A DNA stretch of 64,000 nucleotides, taken from DASXKD01 sp963806145. Lineage in GTDB: Bacteria; Actinomycetota; Actinomycetes; Streptosporangiales; Streptosporangiaceae. Where the stretch lies: contig CAWDXD010000039.1 in NCBI GenBank assembly GCA_963806145.1, forward strand, positions 5,072 to 69,071. The letters run 5' to 3'. Below the pieces are notes generated by a model. It was not told the DNA's origin and made no database searches. It was given only the letters and a program-made list of their open reading frames with translations. A program made the position numbers and the translations under genes. This document shows positions 33,061 to 41,675 of the stretch, one piece after another (within the stretch, counting starts at the first letter, position 1; every line of letters starts with the position of its first letter).

Positions 33061-34578
33061 ATGGGATGGACGGTCCACGACCGTGCCGCCGCGCGTCAAC
33101 TGGCCGCACTCGCCGCGATCATCGCCGCTGTGCTGCCGGCGGCGGCAGGCTGTACGGCGGGTGGGCCGACGGCCTCGAGCGCGGCGCCGGCGGCCAGCGG
33201 GGCCCCGGCGAGCGAGCATTGGGGACCCGCGGCGCCGGTACCCGGCCTCGGCGGCCGCGGCCTGAACGCGGGGGGACAGGCCTGGGTCAGTTCGGTGTCA
33301 TGCGCGAGCGCTGGGAACTGCGCGATAGGCGGCTCTTACCGGGACGGCCACCGTCACGGCCAGGCGTACGTCGTCAGCGAGCGGAACGGCCGGTGGGGCA
33401 CCGCTATCGAGATCCCCGGCACGGCCGGCCTCAACGCCGGCGGGGACGCCGGGGTCGGCTCGGTGTCGTGCCCGAGCGCCGGGAACTGCTCGATCAGCGG
33501 CGGCTATACAGACAGCCACGGCCATGGCCAGGTGTTCGTGGCGAGCGAGCGGAACGGCCGGTGGGGCACCGCCATCGAGATCCCCGGCACCGCCCGCCTG
33601 AACGCCCAGCAGATCGGGGACACCTCGGTGTCGTGCGCGAGCGCCGGGAACTGCGCGGCCCGTGGCTTCTACACCGACGGCCAGCGCCATACTCATTTGT
33701 TCGTGCTCAGCAAGCGGAACGGCCGGTGGAGTGCGGCTACCGTGGTCCCCGGCACCGTCGGCGCAGTGCGTGCCGGGGTCTATTCCATGTGGTGCGATAG
33801 CGCCGGGAACTGCGTGGCTGGCGGGGTCTACAACGACCAAGGGCGTCAGCAGGCGTTCGTGGCGAACGAGCGGAACGCCCGGTGGGCCGCCGCCGTCAAC
33901 GTGCTGCGCACCTCCGGCCTGAACGCCGCACAGGCCTGGGTCACCTCGGTGTCGTGCGCGAGCGCCGGGAACTGTGCATCTGGTGGCAGTTACGAAGACG
34001 GCCACGGCCACAGCCTGGTGTTCGTGGCCGGCGAGCGGAACGGCCGGTGGGGCACCGCCATCGAGATCCCCGCCACTGCCCAGTTGAACGCCGGAGGGTA
34101 CCCCCAGGTCAGCTCGGTGTCGTGCCCGAGCGCGGGCAACTGCGCGGCCGGCGGCTGGTACCTGGACAGCTCCCACAACCGCCATGCGTTTATTGTGAGC
34201 GAGCGGAACGGCCGCTGGGGCACCGCCGTCGAGATCCCCGGCACCCGGGCACGCTCCTGGGTCAATGCAGTGTCGTGCGGCAGCGCCGGGAACTGCGCGG
34301 CCGACGGCGGCTACATCGACAACTCCGGCAGTATCCGGCCGTTCGTGGCCAGCGAGCAGGACGGACGATGGGCCGCCACCGAGGTCCCCGGCATCGCCAG
34401 CCTCATCAGCAGCATCCCCGGCCACGGAGGAAACACCGAAGTCAGCGCGACGTCATGCCTGAACGGGTACTGCCTGCCCAGCGCGATGTCGTGCCTCAGT
34501 ACCGGGTACTGCTTGGCTGGCGGCTACTACGACGACTACTTCGGCCAGCGGCAGGCGTTCGAGGTCTCGCGCCCGTAG
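33061..34578 (+). CDS. Lipoprotein built of repeats with SCxSAGNC motifs
   Basis: A 505-residue protein; ATG 33061 lies 7 bp after GGGAGG. The signal (LAALAAIIAAVLPAAAGC) ends in a lipobox Cys. The mature protein consists of about eight copies of a 45-50-residue unit, each with V(S)SVSCASAGNCA, GGSYxDGHGH, QxFVxSERNGRWGTA and IEIPGTxxLNA. Each unit carries two cysteines that probably form a disulfide, and the periodicity suggests a beta-propeller-like surface protein. It sits between ilvE and cimA but has no evident metabolic link. Later copies are degenerate. Confidence 0.78.
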   Translation: MGWTVHDRAAARQLAALAAIIAAVLPAAAGCTAGGPTASSAAPAASGAPASEHWGPAAPVPGLGGRGLNAGGQAWVSSVSCASAGNCAIGGSYRDGHRHGQAYVVSERNGRWGTAIEIPGTAGLNAGGDAGVGSVSCPSAGNCSISGGYTDSHGHGQVFVASERNGRWGTAIEIPGTARLNAQQIGDTSVSCASAGNCAARGFYTDGQRHTHLFVLSKRNGRWSAATVVPGTVGAVRAGVYSMWCDSAGNCVAGGVYNDQGRQQAFVANERNARWAAAVNVLRTSGLNAAQAWVTSVSCASAGNCASGGSYEDGHGHSLVFVAGERNGRWGTAIEIPATAQLNAGGYPQVSSVSCPSAGNCAAGGWYLDSSHNRHAFIVSERNGRWGTAVEIPGTRARSWVNAVSCGSAGNCAADGGYIDNSGSIRPFVASEQDGRWAATEVPGIASLISSIPGHGGNTEVSATSCLNGYCLPSAMSCLSTGYCLAGGYYDDYFGQRQAFEVSRP

Positions 34579-34691
34579 GCGCTGCCGGCACGCTCAGGTC
34601 GGATCGGTCTTCGGGCGTGGCGACAGCCATGATCGAGGCGGCCGGATTGCCCCATTCGTCGTGACACCTTGGACATCGCCACGCAGCCACC

Positions 34692-34708
34692 GTCTCGGAT
34701 GATGAGAC
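34692..34708. promoter_or_regulatory. BCAA palindrome GTCTC-N7-GAGAC (cimA copy)
   Basis: GTCTC GGATGAT GAGAC, 42 bp before the cimA leader peptide. Promoter hexamers here are weaker than at ilvB and leuB, consistent with a need for activation, but that is inference. Confidence 0.7.
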
Positions 34709-34750
34709 ATGCGTTTCGCCGCTGCGTATGGCATGTGTCAGACTAGGCCC

Positions 34751-34795
34751 GTGACGTGCGGCCGGATCATTATCGGCAGGCGCGCCGGCACCTAG
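34751..34795 (+). CDS. cimA leader (attenuation) peptide with three Ile codons
   Basis: A 14-residue peptide, MTCGRIIIGRRAGT, with codons ATC-ATT-ATC in a row. CimA makes the precursor of isoleucine, so an Ile-only stall sequence is exactly what an end-product attenuator would need. An intrinsic terminator follows at 34837. Confidence 0.78.
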   Translation: MTCGRIIIGRRAGT

Positions 34796-34836
34796 CAGGC
34801 CCCGGAGTTTCCCAGGCCCGCACCCGCCGGCGCGCA

Positions 34837-34865
34837 GACCTCTCGCATCCCGCGAGGGGTCTTTT
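34837..34865 (+). terminator. cimA attenuator terminator
   Basis: GACCTCTCGC (34837-34846) pairs with GCGAGGGGTC (34852-34861) around 5 bases and is followed by TTTT then GCTTT. It lies between the leader peptide and the cimA ATG. Confidence 0.8.
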
Positions 34866-34910
34866 GCTTTGTCCGGCCGGGGCGCGGGTCCTAGACAGAA
34901 CGGATCACAC

Positions 34911-36524
34911 ATGCCCGACGACAGTTTCCACATCTACGACACCACGCTGCGCGACGGTGCCCAGCAGGAGGGCCTGTCCCTGACCGTCGCGGACAAGCTG
35001 GCCATCGCGCGGCGCCTGGACGAATTCGGCGTCGGCTTCATCGAGGGCGGCTGGCCCGGCGCGATCCCCAAGGACACCGAGTTCTTCCGGCGGGCCCGCA
35101 CCGAACTCCAGCTCACTCACGCCACCCTGGCGGCCTTCGGCTCTACCCGCCGCCCGGGTGCGGTGACCGCCGACGACCCGCAGGTGGCAGCGTTGCGTGA
35201 GTCCGGCGCCCCGGTCGTGACGCTGGTCGCCAAGAGCCACGACCGGCACGTCACCGCGGCGCTGCGGACCACCCTGGAAGAGAACCTCGCCATGATCGCC
35301 GACACGGTGCGGCACCTGGCGGCCGAGGGCCAGCGGGTGTTCCTCGACGCCGAGCACTTCTTCGACGGCTACCGCTCCGACCCCGGCTACGCGCTGGAGG
35401 TGGTCCGGGTGGCCGCCGAGGCCGGCGCCGAGGTGGTCGCGCTGTGCGACACCAACGGGGGCATGCTGCCCGCCGAACTCGGCGACGTGGTCACGGCGGT
35501 CGCCGCGGCGAGCGGGGCGCGGCTGGGCATCCACTGCCATGACGACACCGCCTGCGCCGTGGCGAACACGCTGACCGCGGTGCAGGCAGGCGTCTCCCAC
35601 GTCCAGGGCACGGCCAACGGCTACGGGGAGCGGGCCGGCAACGCCAACCTGTTCAGCGTGGTCGCGGGCCTGCAGCTCAAGGAGGGCCGCCAGGTGCTCC
35701 CGTCCGGGTGCATGGCCGAGATGAGCCGGGTCGCGCACGCGATCAGCGAGGTCACCAACGTCACCCCGAACACGCATCAGCCTTATGTCGGGTTCTCCGC
35801 GTTCGCGCACAAGGCCGGGCTGCACGCCTCGGCGGTCAAGGTCGACCCGATGCTCTACCAGCACGTCGACCCCGGCCTGGTCGGCAACGACATGCGGATG
35901 CTGGTGTCCGACATGGCCGGCCGGGCCTCGGTGGAGATCAAGGGCAGGCAGCTCGGGTACGACCTGTCGGCCGCTGGCAGCGCCGGGCGGGTGGTGGCAC
36001 GGGTCAAGGACCTGGAGGCCCGCGGCTACACCTTCGAGGCCGCGGACGCCTCGTTCGAACTGCTGCTGCGCGACGAGCTGGCCGGGGAGCGGCTGCGGCA
36101 CTTCCGGGTGGAGTCCTGGCGGGTGATCGTCGAGCGCCGGGCCGACGCCGCGGTGGTCAGCGAGGCCACGGTGAAGCTGATCGCCAAGGGCGAGCGGATC
36201 GTCGCCACCGGTGAGGGCAACGGCCCGGTCAACGCATTGGACAACGCCCTGCGGCTGGCCCTAGAGCGGCTCTACCCCGAGCTGGCCATGCTGGAGCTGG
36301 CCGACTACAAGGTCCGCATCCTGGAAAACTCGCACGGCACCGGCGCGGTCACGCGGGTGCTCATCGAGTCCGGGGACGGCACCGGCGCGCCGGATGGCAC
36401 CTGGAGCACGGTCGGGGTGGACGAGAACATCATCGCCGCATCCTGGCACGCACTGGAGGAGGCCGTCACCTACGCGCTGATGCGGGCCGGCCACCAGCCC
36501 ACCGAGGCGGGCACCGAGGGCTGA
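34911..36524 (+). CDS. cimA: (R)-citramalate synthase
   Basis: A 537-residue enzyme of the DRE-TIM family making citramalate from pyruvate and acetyl-CoA, the threonine-independent route to isoleucine. YDTTLRDGAQQEGLSLTVADKL is the catalytic N-terminus, FIEGGWPG distinguishes it from 2-isopropylmalate synthase, ALCDTNGG and HCHDDTACAVAN bind metal and substrate, and a LeuA-type allosteric domain follows from about residue 400. ATG 34911. Preceded by its own palindrome, Ile leader and terminator. Confidence 0.93.
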   Translation: MPDDSFHIYDTTLRDGAQQEGLSLTVADKLAIARRLDEFGVGFIEGGWPGAIPKDTEFFRRARTELQLTHATLAAFGSTRRPGAVTADDPQVAALRESGAPVVTLVAKSHDRHVTAALRTTLEENLAMIADTVRHLAAEGQRVFLDAEHFFDGYRSDPGYALEVVRVAAEAGAEVVALCDTNGGMLPAELGDVVTAVAAASGARLGIHCHDDTACAVANTLTAVQAGVSHVQGTANGYGERAGNANLFSVVAGLQLKEGRQVLPSGCMAEMSRVAHAISEVTNVTPNTHQPYVGFSAFAHKAGLHASAVKVDPMLYQHVDPGLVGNDMRMLVSDMAGRASVEIKGRQLGYDLSAAGSAGRVVARVKDLEARGYTFEAADASFELLLRDELAGERLRHFRVESWRVIVERRADAAVVSEATVKLIAKGERIVATGEGNGPVNALDNALRLALERLYPELAMLELADYKVRILENSHGTGAVTRVLIESGDGTGAPDGTWSTVGVDENIIAASWHALEEAVTYALMRAGHQPTEAGTEG

Positions 36525-36620
36525 GCCCGCCCCGTTCCGGCTGCGGCCCCGGGCAACGCCAGCGTCAGGAGGTGCGAGTGACCGGCGGCTGCCCGCCGGG
36601 CCGGCGATACGGTGGAGCCC

Positions 36621-36866
36621 ATGGATGACAAGGAGATCATGGCGCACATCGACGATCTCATTAAGACCGAGCACGAGCTGCGCGCCAAGCTCGCGGCCGG
36701 TGAGATGACCACCGACGACGAGCACCGGCAACTGGCCGCGGCCGAGGTGGCCCTGGACCAGTGCTGGGACCTGCTGCGCCAGCGCCGGGCCCGGCGGGAG
36801 TTCGGCGAGGACCCGGCCGACGCGCAGGTGCGGCCGGTCGGCGAGGTGGAGGGGTACCGGCAGTAA
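36621..36866 (+). CDS. DUF2630 family small protein
   Basis: An 81-residue acidic helical protein (DDKEIMAHIDDLIKTEHELR, LDQCWDLLRQRRARREFGED). GGTGGAG precedes ATG 36621. The family is common in actinobacteria and uncharacterised. The distribution of charges suggests a helical hairpin or coiled coil. Confidence 0.85.
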   Translation: MDDKEIMAHIDDLIKTEHELRAKLAAGEMTTDDEHRQLAAAEVALDQCWDLLRQRRARREFGEDPADAQVRPVGEVEGYRQ

Positions 36867-36880
36867 CGCCGGGATGAGCC

Positions 36881-37684
36881 GTGCGCATCACCAGGTTCGC
36901 CGCGGGCGACGAGGTTTCCTACGGGCTGGTGGGCACCGCCCGGGCCGGCGCCGCGGCCGGCGGTGAGGTCATCGCCGAGCTCGCCGGGCACCCGTTCGGC
37001 GGCCGGGACGGCCTCAAGCTCACCGGCACGACATACCTGCTCGATGAGGTCCGGCTGCTGGCCCCGGTGCTGCCCAGCAAGGTGATCGGTTTCGCGCCGC
37101 GGCCCCCCGGGCCGGCCGGGCCACCGGATGACGGGCTGGATGGCAGTTCCGTTATGTACCTGAAGCCGTCCACCGCCGTCTGCGGGCCGTCCGACGCGAT
37201 CAGGTACCCGGCGCTGACGCACCGCCTGGAAGCCGGGGGAGAGCTGGCCGTCGTCATCGGCCGGTTGTGCCGCCAAATTACGCCCGAGCAGGCCGCCGCG
37301 GTGATCTTCGGGTACGCCTGCGCCCTCGACGTCACCGCGGCCGACCTGCGCGAGCGCGACGGCCAGTGGTCGCGGGCGAAGGGCTTCGACACGTTCTGCC
37401 CGCTGGGGCCGTGGATCGAGACCGGCGCAGGCGACGTCGGCCTGGAACTGGTCATGTCGGTGAACGGTCAGGTATGCCAGCGGGCCAAGGTGCCGCCGCC
37501 CGGCCGGGATGTGGCGGTGCTGGTCGCGGCCGCGAGTAACGTGATGACGCTGCTGCCCGGCGACGTGCTGCTGACCGGGGTGCCGGCCGGGGACGGCGGC
37601 GCGTTGCTGCAGCGTGGCGACGAGGTATCGGTGTCGATCGACGCGATCGGCACCCTGACGAACAAGGTGGAGCTAGGTGACTGA
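36881..37684 (+). CDS. Fumarylacetoacetate hydrolase-family protein
   Basis: A 267-residue protein of the FAH/2-hydroxyhepta-2,4-diene-1,7-dioate isomerase family. After an N-terminal cap, MYLKPSTAVCGP, the GGELAVVIGR segment with the metal-binding Glu, DVTAADLRERDGQWSRAKGFDTFCPLGPW and a late GDVLLTGVPAG are diagnostic. Members hydrolyse C-C bonds or decarboxylate small keto acids; substrate unknown. In actinobacteria it commonly precedes gltX, here overlapping it by 8 bp. Confidence 0.88.
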   Translation: MRITRFAAGDEVSYGLVGTARAGAAAGGEVIAELAGHPFGGRDGLKLTGTTYLLDEVRLLAPVLPSKVIGFAPRPPGPAGPPDDGLDGSSVMYLKPSTAVCGPSDAIRYPALTHRLEAGGELAVVIGRLCRQITPEQAAAVIFGYACALDVTAADLRERDGQWSRAKGFDTFCPLGPWIETGAGDVGLELVMSVNGQVCQRAKVPPPGRDVAVLVAAASNVMTLLPGDVLLTGVPAGDGGALLQRGDEVSVSIDAIGTLTNKVELGD

Positions 37685-39191
37685 GCACGGCGGGGCCGGC
37701 CGGGACCGTGGTCAGGTGCGGGTGCGGTTCGCCCCCTCACCCAGCGGTGACCTGCACGTGGGCAACATCCGTACCGCGCTGTACGACTGGGCGTTCGCCC
37801 GGGCCACCGGCGGGGTGTTCGTGCTGCGCATCGAGGACACCGACGCCACCCGGGTGAAGCCGGAGTACATCGCCTCCGCGCAGGACACGCTGCGCTGGCT
37901 CGGGCTGGACTGGGACGAGGGGCCTGGCGTGGGCGGCCCGTTCGGGCCCTACCAGCAGAGCGAGCGGCTGGGCATCTACGCCGAGTGGTTGGCCAGGTTC
38001 CTGGCCGACGGGCACGCCTATTACTGCTACTGCACGACCGACGAACTCCAAGCCCGGCGGGAGGCCGCGCGGAAGGCCGGCGGCCCGAGCGGGTACGACG
38101 GCCACTGCCGCACCCTCACCGCCGACCAGGTCGCCGCCTACCAGGCGGAGGGCCGCCGGCCCGTGGTCAGGTTCCGGATGCCGGAGGGCTCCACCACGTT
38201 CACCGACCTGATCCGCGGCGAGGTCACCTTCGACCACGCGCACGTGCCGGACTTCGTGCTGGCCCGGGCCGACGGCAGGCCGCTGTACACGCTCGCGGTT
38301 GCGGTCGACGACGTGCTCATGGAGATCACCCACGTGGTGCGCGGTGACGACCTGTTGTCGTCCACCCCACGGCAGATCGCGGTCTACCGCGCGATGGGCG
38401 TGCCCGCGGACCGGGTCCCGGTCTTCGCCCACCTGCCCTTCGTCCTCGGCCCGAACGGCCAGAAGCTGTCCAAGCGCAACGGCGTGGTCTCCATCAACTG
38501 GTACCGGGAGCAGGGTTTCCTGCCCGAGGCGCTGTGCAACTACCTGGCGCTGCTCGGCTGGTCGCCGGGAGAGAACCGGGAAGAGTTCACGCTGGCCGAG
38601 ATGGCGGCCGAGTTCGACCTGGCCCGGGTGAACAAGAACGCGGCACAGTTCGACGTGCGCAAGCTCGAAGCGATCAACGGCGACAAGATCAGGGCGCTGG
38701 AGCCCGCCGACTTCGCCGCCCGGATCACGCCGTTCCTTACCAGGTCCCGGCTGCTCGCCGATCCCGTGCCGGCCGCCGACGCGGAACTGATCGCGGCCGG
38801 TGCCCTGCTGATCCAGCCTCGGATCGGCAAGCTGAGCGAGGCGGTGAGCATGCTGGAATTCCTGTTCGTCGACGGGGCGGGGTTCAAGATCGACCCGGAT
38901 GACGCTGCCAAGGTGCTCACGCCCGCGTCGGCCGAGGTGCTCGCGGCCGCGGAGAAGGCACTCGACGGGCTGGACCAGTGGGCGCACGGCGAGATCGAGG
39001 ATGCCCTGCGCGCGGCGCTGCTGGAAGGCCTGGGCCTGAAGCCGAAGGTCGCGTTCGCCCCGGTGCGGGTCGCGGTCACCGGCCGCCGGGTGTCGCCGCC
39101 GCTGTTCGAGTCGATCGAACTGCTCGGGCGGGACAGGACGCTGCGCCGGCTGGCGCAGGCTCGCGCCGTGGCGGCCGCCGCTCCGGCGTGA
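37677..39191 (+). CDS. gltX: Glutamyl-tRNA synthetase
   Basis: A 504-residue class I synthetase. FAPSPSGDLHVGNIRTALYDWAFAR holds the HIGH-type motif, FVLRIEDTD follows, and KLSKR (in GQKLSKRNG) is the KMSKS motif. The C-terminal anticodon-binding domain is alpha-helical. GTG 37677 lies inside the end of the upstream gene. With GatCAB present and no glutaminyl-tRNA synthetase in view, it is probably non-discriminating and charges both tRNA-Glu and tRNA-Gln with glutamate. Confidence 0.96.
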   Translation: MTEHGGAGRDRGQVRVRFAPSPSGDLHVGNIRTALYDWAFARATGGVFVLRIEDTDATRVKPEYIASAQDTLRWLGLDWDEGPGVGGPFGPYQQSERLGIYAEWLARFLADGHAYYCYCTTDELQARREAARKAGGPSGYDGHCRTLTADQVAAYQAEGRRPVVRFRMPEGSTTFTDLIRGEVTFDHAHVPDFVLARADGRPLYTLAVAVDDVLMEITHVVRGDDLLSSTPRQIAVYRAMGVPADRVPVFAHLPFVLGPNGQKLSKRNGVVSINWYREQGFLPEALCNYLALLGWSPGENREEFTLAEMAAEFDLARVNKNAAQFDVRKLEAINGDKIRALEPADFAARITPFLTRSRLLADPVPAADAELIAAGALLIQPRIGKLSEAVSMLEFLFVDGAGFKIDPDDAAKVLTPASAEVLAAAEKALDGLDQWAHGEIEDALRAALLEGLGLKPKVAFAPVRVAVTGRRVSPPLFESIELLGRDRTLRRLAQARAVAAAAPA

Positions 39192-39315
39192 CCGCCGGCC
39201 CTGAGCGGACCGGCCTTTCCGGCGTGGTGCCGGGTTCTGGCCGGATCGCTTTGGGGGGTGGTCGCGGTTTCAGCTACACTGCACAGGCGCGAGCGGGCCG
39301 GCAGGCCCGGTCCGG

Positions 39316-39387
39316 TGGGGTATGGGGTAATTGGCAGCCCGACGGGTTCTGGCCCCGTTAGTCTAGGTTCGAGTCCTGGTACCCCAG
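39316..39387 (+). tRNA. tRNA-Gln (CUG anticodon)
   Basis: A 72-base tRNA. Acceptor TGGGGTA (39316-39322) pairs with TACCCCA (39380-39386), the anticodon loop reads TTCTGGC, and the T-arm contains GGTTCGAGTCC. CCA is not encoded. It lies 124 bp after gltX. Confidence 0.95.
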
Positions 39388-39406
39388 CTCAACGCATGAT
39401 CGTAGA

Positions 39407-39440
39407 GCAAAAGCGCGCCCGCTCCCGGGCGCGCTTTTGC
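39407..39440. terminator. Strong bidirectional terminator
   Basis: GCAAAAGCGCGCCC (39407-39420) and GGGCGCGCTTTTGC (39427-39440) form a perfect 14-bp stem with a 6-base loop. The A- and T-rich arm ends serve termination from both sides, for tRNA-Gln and for the minus-strand gene at 39530. Confidence 0.85.
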
Positions 39441-39529
39441 GTGCAGCGCCAGCCCGGATTCGCTCGCGCGTTAACCCGGCGCCCGCCGGCCCAGTCCAGG
39501 GCTGGCGGCATCGGCAGTCCCGGACCGCG

Positions 39530-39805
39530 TCAGGCGCGGCGGCGCTTGCCCCCGAAGATCCGCGAGATCACCAGGACGATGATGGAGCCGATGATCGAGG
39601 CGAGGATGCCCGACGGGTGCAGCGCGAAGAGCGACAGGCTGTGGAGGAACACCAGGTTCTCCAGGAAGCCCCCGACGAAGGATCCTACGATCCCGAGACC
39701 CATGGTCCGGAGCACGCCCATCGGATCCCGGCCGGGTACCACCAGCCGGGCGATGGCCCCCGCGATCAAGCCCACGATGAGCAAGATAACTATGAACGCC
39801 AACAT
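39530..39805 (-). CDS. GlsB/YeaQ/YmgE family small membrane protein
   Basis: A 91-residue protein with three hydrophobic helices (AFIVILLIVGLIAGAIARLVV; LGIVGSFVGGFLENLVFL; GILASIIGSIIVLVISRIFG), two glycine-rich, and a basic C-terminus GGKRRRA. The LIAGAIARLVVPGRDPMG motif identifies the transglycosylase-associated/GlsB family, small stress-related membrane proteins of unclear role. The ATG at 39805 has no strong ribosome binding site. Confidence 0.85.
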   Translation of the reverse strand: MLAFIVILLIVGLIAGAIARLVVPGRDPMGVLRTMGLGIVGSFVGGFLENLVFLHSLSLFALHPSGILASIIGSIIVLVISRIFGGKRRRA

Positions 39806-39931
39806 ATAAGGAAAGATACCCCGCTTCCGGGCATGCTCTCCCGCCTCGGACCGGGCGCCCGGGCAGGCCGGCGTCCGCCCGGCCGATCCGGTTTGGCGTC
39901 GCTCCCGCAGTTGCGCTACCGTGCAGTCGCT

Positions 39932-40004
39932 GGCCCCGTCGTCTAGTGGCCTAGGACGCCGCCCTCTCAAGGCGGTAGCGCCGGTTCAAATCCGGTCGGG
40001 GCTA
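39932..40004 (+). tRNA. tRNA-Glu (CUC anticodon)
   Basis: A 73-base tRNA. Acceptor GGCCCCG pairs with CGGGGCT with one G-U pair, the anticodon loop is CCTCTCAA (anticodon CTC) and the T-arm contains GGTTCAAATCC. It marks the right end of the conserved gene order, with decayed mobile DNA directly beyond. Confidence 0.93.
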
Positions 40005-40024
40005 CTCGTAAAGTAGCAGGTCAT

Positions 40025-40056
40025 AGGCCCGGTCATCACATATGGTGACCGGGCCT
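40025..40056 (+). terminator. Terminator after tRNA-Glu
   Basis: AGGCCCGGTCA (40025-40035) pairs with TGACCGGGCCT (40046-40056), an 11-bp perfect stem, followed by a short TTGATC. Confidence 0.7.
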
Positions 40057-40257
40057 TGATCATCCGTCCGTCGTTCGTCCGTGAGATTCGCGGTCATGGA
40101 TCGTCAGCGAGCGGCACGCGGACCCATCGATCAACATTCCCAGACATCTGGGAATCGGGGGCCAGCTGTCGCCGCCCTGTCGGGACTCGAACTCGCCGAG
40201 GAGCGTCTGACGGCTTGGATGCTGCCGGACGGCGCGGTCTGGTGCCAGGCTTCCTGG

Positions 40258-41189
40258 ATGACGCGTGATGAGCTGTTGGAGTTGCTGGCGCGGCTGCGGT
40301 GTGCGCCGGTCGGCCGGGCCCGTCTCCGGTCGCCGCACAAGCCGCTGTTGCTGTTGTGGCTGTTCGGCAGGTTCGCTGCCAGCGGCAGTACCGTGACGGC
40401 CTATACGGACGCCGAGGAGCCGGTCAGCGCGCTGATCAACGACTATGGGCCGCCGGTCGCGAGCGCTGCGGCGGCGCGGCGGCGGGCGGCGATGCCGTTC
40501 ATTCAGCTGGAACGTGAGATCTGGGACCTGCGCGACGCTTCCGGGGCTGAGATCGGGCCGAGGGTTCCCGAGAGCGGGCCCTGGCTGACTGGTCACGGAG
40601 CGGTGGGCCGGTTGCGGCCGCAGGTGGAGCAGTTGCTGGGGGATCCGGCGACCCTGGCCGCCGCCGCAAGGCGACTGCTGGACCTGCACTTCACGCCCGG
40701 CCTGAGCGGGATGATATGCGACGCGGTCGGCTTGGACCTGGCGGTGCTGGAACTCGCGGGCAGCACGGGAGTGGTGGTGACCCGGCGGAGCGTGCGGCGG
40801 GCCGGGTTCGCCGAGGAGGTGTTGCGTGCGTACGCCTAGCAGTGCGCCATGTGCGGCTTTGACGGGGCGCTTGGGCGTAACCCGGTGGGGATTGAGGCGG
40901 CGCATGTGCGCTGGCACAGCCAGGCTGGCCCGGACGTGGTAGCCAACGGCCTAGCGTTGTGCGCGCTGCACCACGCGCTGTTTGATTTGGGTGTGCTGGG
41001 CCTGACGGTGGAGCGGCGGATCCGGATTTCGGATCTCTATGTGGCCCGCAGCGAGCCGGGGCGGGGGTCGGCCTCCTGGCGGGCCGGGCACTGATCGCTC
41101 CTATGCCCGGACAGCCTGTCGTGGAGCTTGATCACATCGGCTGGCATGGCCGGCAGGTCTTCAAGGGAGCCGCCGCCGAAGCCGCGTAG
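40258..41189 (+). pseudogene. Broken SBD-HNH restriction endonuclease (phosphorothioated-DNA-binding type)
   Basis: Reading from ATG 40258, LRSPHKPLLLLWLFGRF and the following 190 residues match the sulfur-binding domain of ScoMcrA/SprMcrA-type enzymes that cleave phosphorothioate-modified DNA. An in-frame TAG at 40837-40839 (after LRAYA) cuts the protein just before the HNH domain, which continues in the same frame as MCGFDGALGRNPVGIEAAHVRWHSQAG and LALCALHHALFDLGVLGL. A second lesion near 41060-41070 shifts the frame: the natural ending, GRALIAPMPGQPVVELDHIG and GWHGRQVFKGAAAEAA, is in another frame up to TAG 41189. Two lesions indicate decay. Confidence 0.82.
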
Positions 41190-41352
41190 CGTCGCAGCTT
41201 CCTACCGCTGACCGTGGCCAAGCGTCATAGACGATATCAATCGAGCAAGACAATCATCAGACGACATTCCTGAAGCTAATTTGGCATTCTCGGTAACTAA
41301 CCGAATGACCAAGCCAGTCGTACCGCCATTGAGGAGCAAGATATTCCGCGAC

Positions 41353-41675
41353 CTCGATGCACGGCGCGGCCAAGCTGACGTTCTGAACGGCCTCGGCGAA
41401 CTGTCGTCCCGAACTGCCGAGACCCAGCAGGCCCGCGACTACCACAGCCAGGCGCTGGTCATCGCCCGCGGCCTCGGCGCCCCCGGGAGGAAGCCCGCGC
41501 CCTGGAGGGCATCGGGCACAGCCACCTCCAGGACGGCAACCCCGGCGAAGGTATCGCCCACCTAAAGCAGGCGCTGGCGATCTACCAGCGCATCGGAGCC
41601 CCACGCGCCCGGCGCGTTCAGGAAACCCTCCGGCAACATCCGCTCAAACCGGCATCTCCACCCAGCAACCAATAA
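41353..41675 (+). pseudogene. TPR-protein C-terminal remnant, frameshifted
   Basis: One frame reads RGQADVLNGLGELSSRTAE and RDYHSQALVIARGLGAPG, then the homologous reading moves to another frame: EARALEGIGHSHLQDGN, GIAHLKQALAIYQRIGAPRA, VQETLRQH up to TAA 41675. These are tetratricopeptide units as at the C-terminus of NB-ARC/TPR regulators of actinobacteria. The N-terminal regulator part is missing. Confidence 0.65.

Noticed and set aside
33298..34425. 375-residue minus-strand frame opposite the repeat lipoprotein
   Set aside because: Its periodicity is only the complement of the SCxSAGNC repeat; the plus-strand reading has a signal peptide and ribosome binding site.
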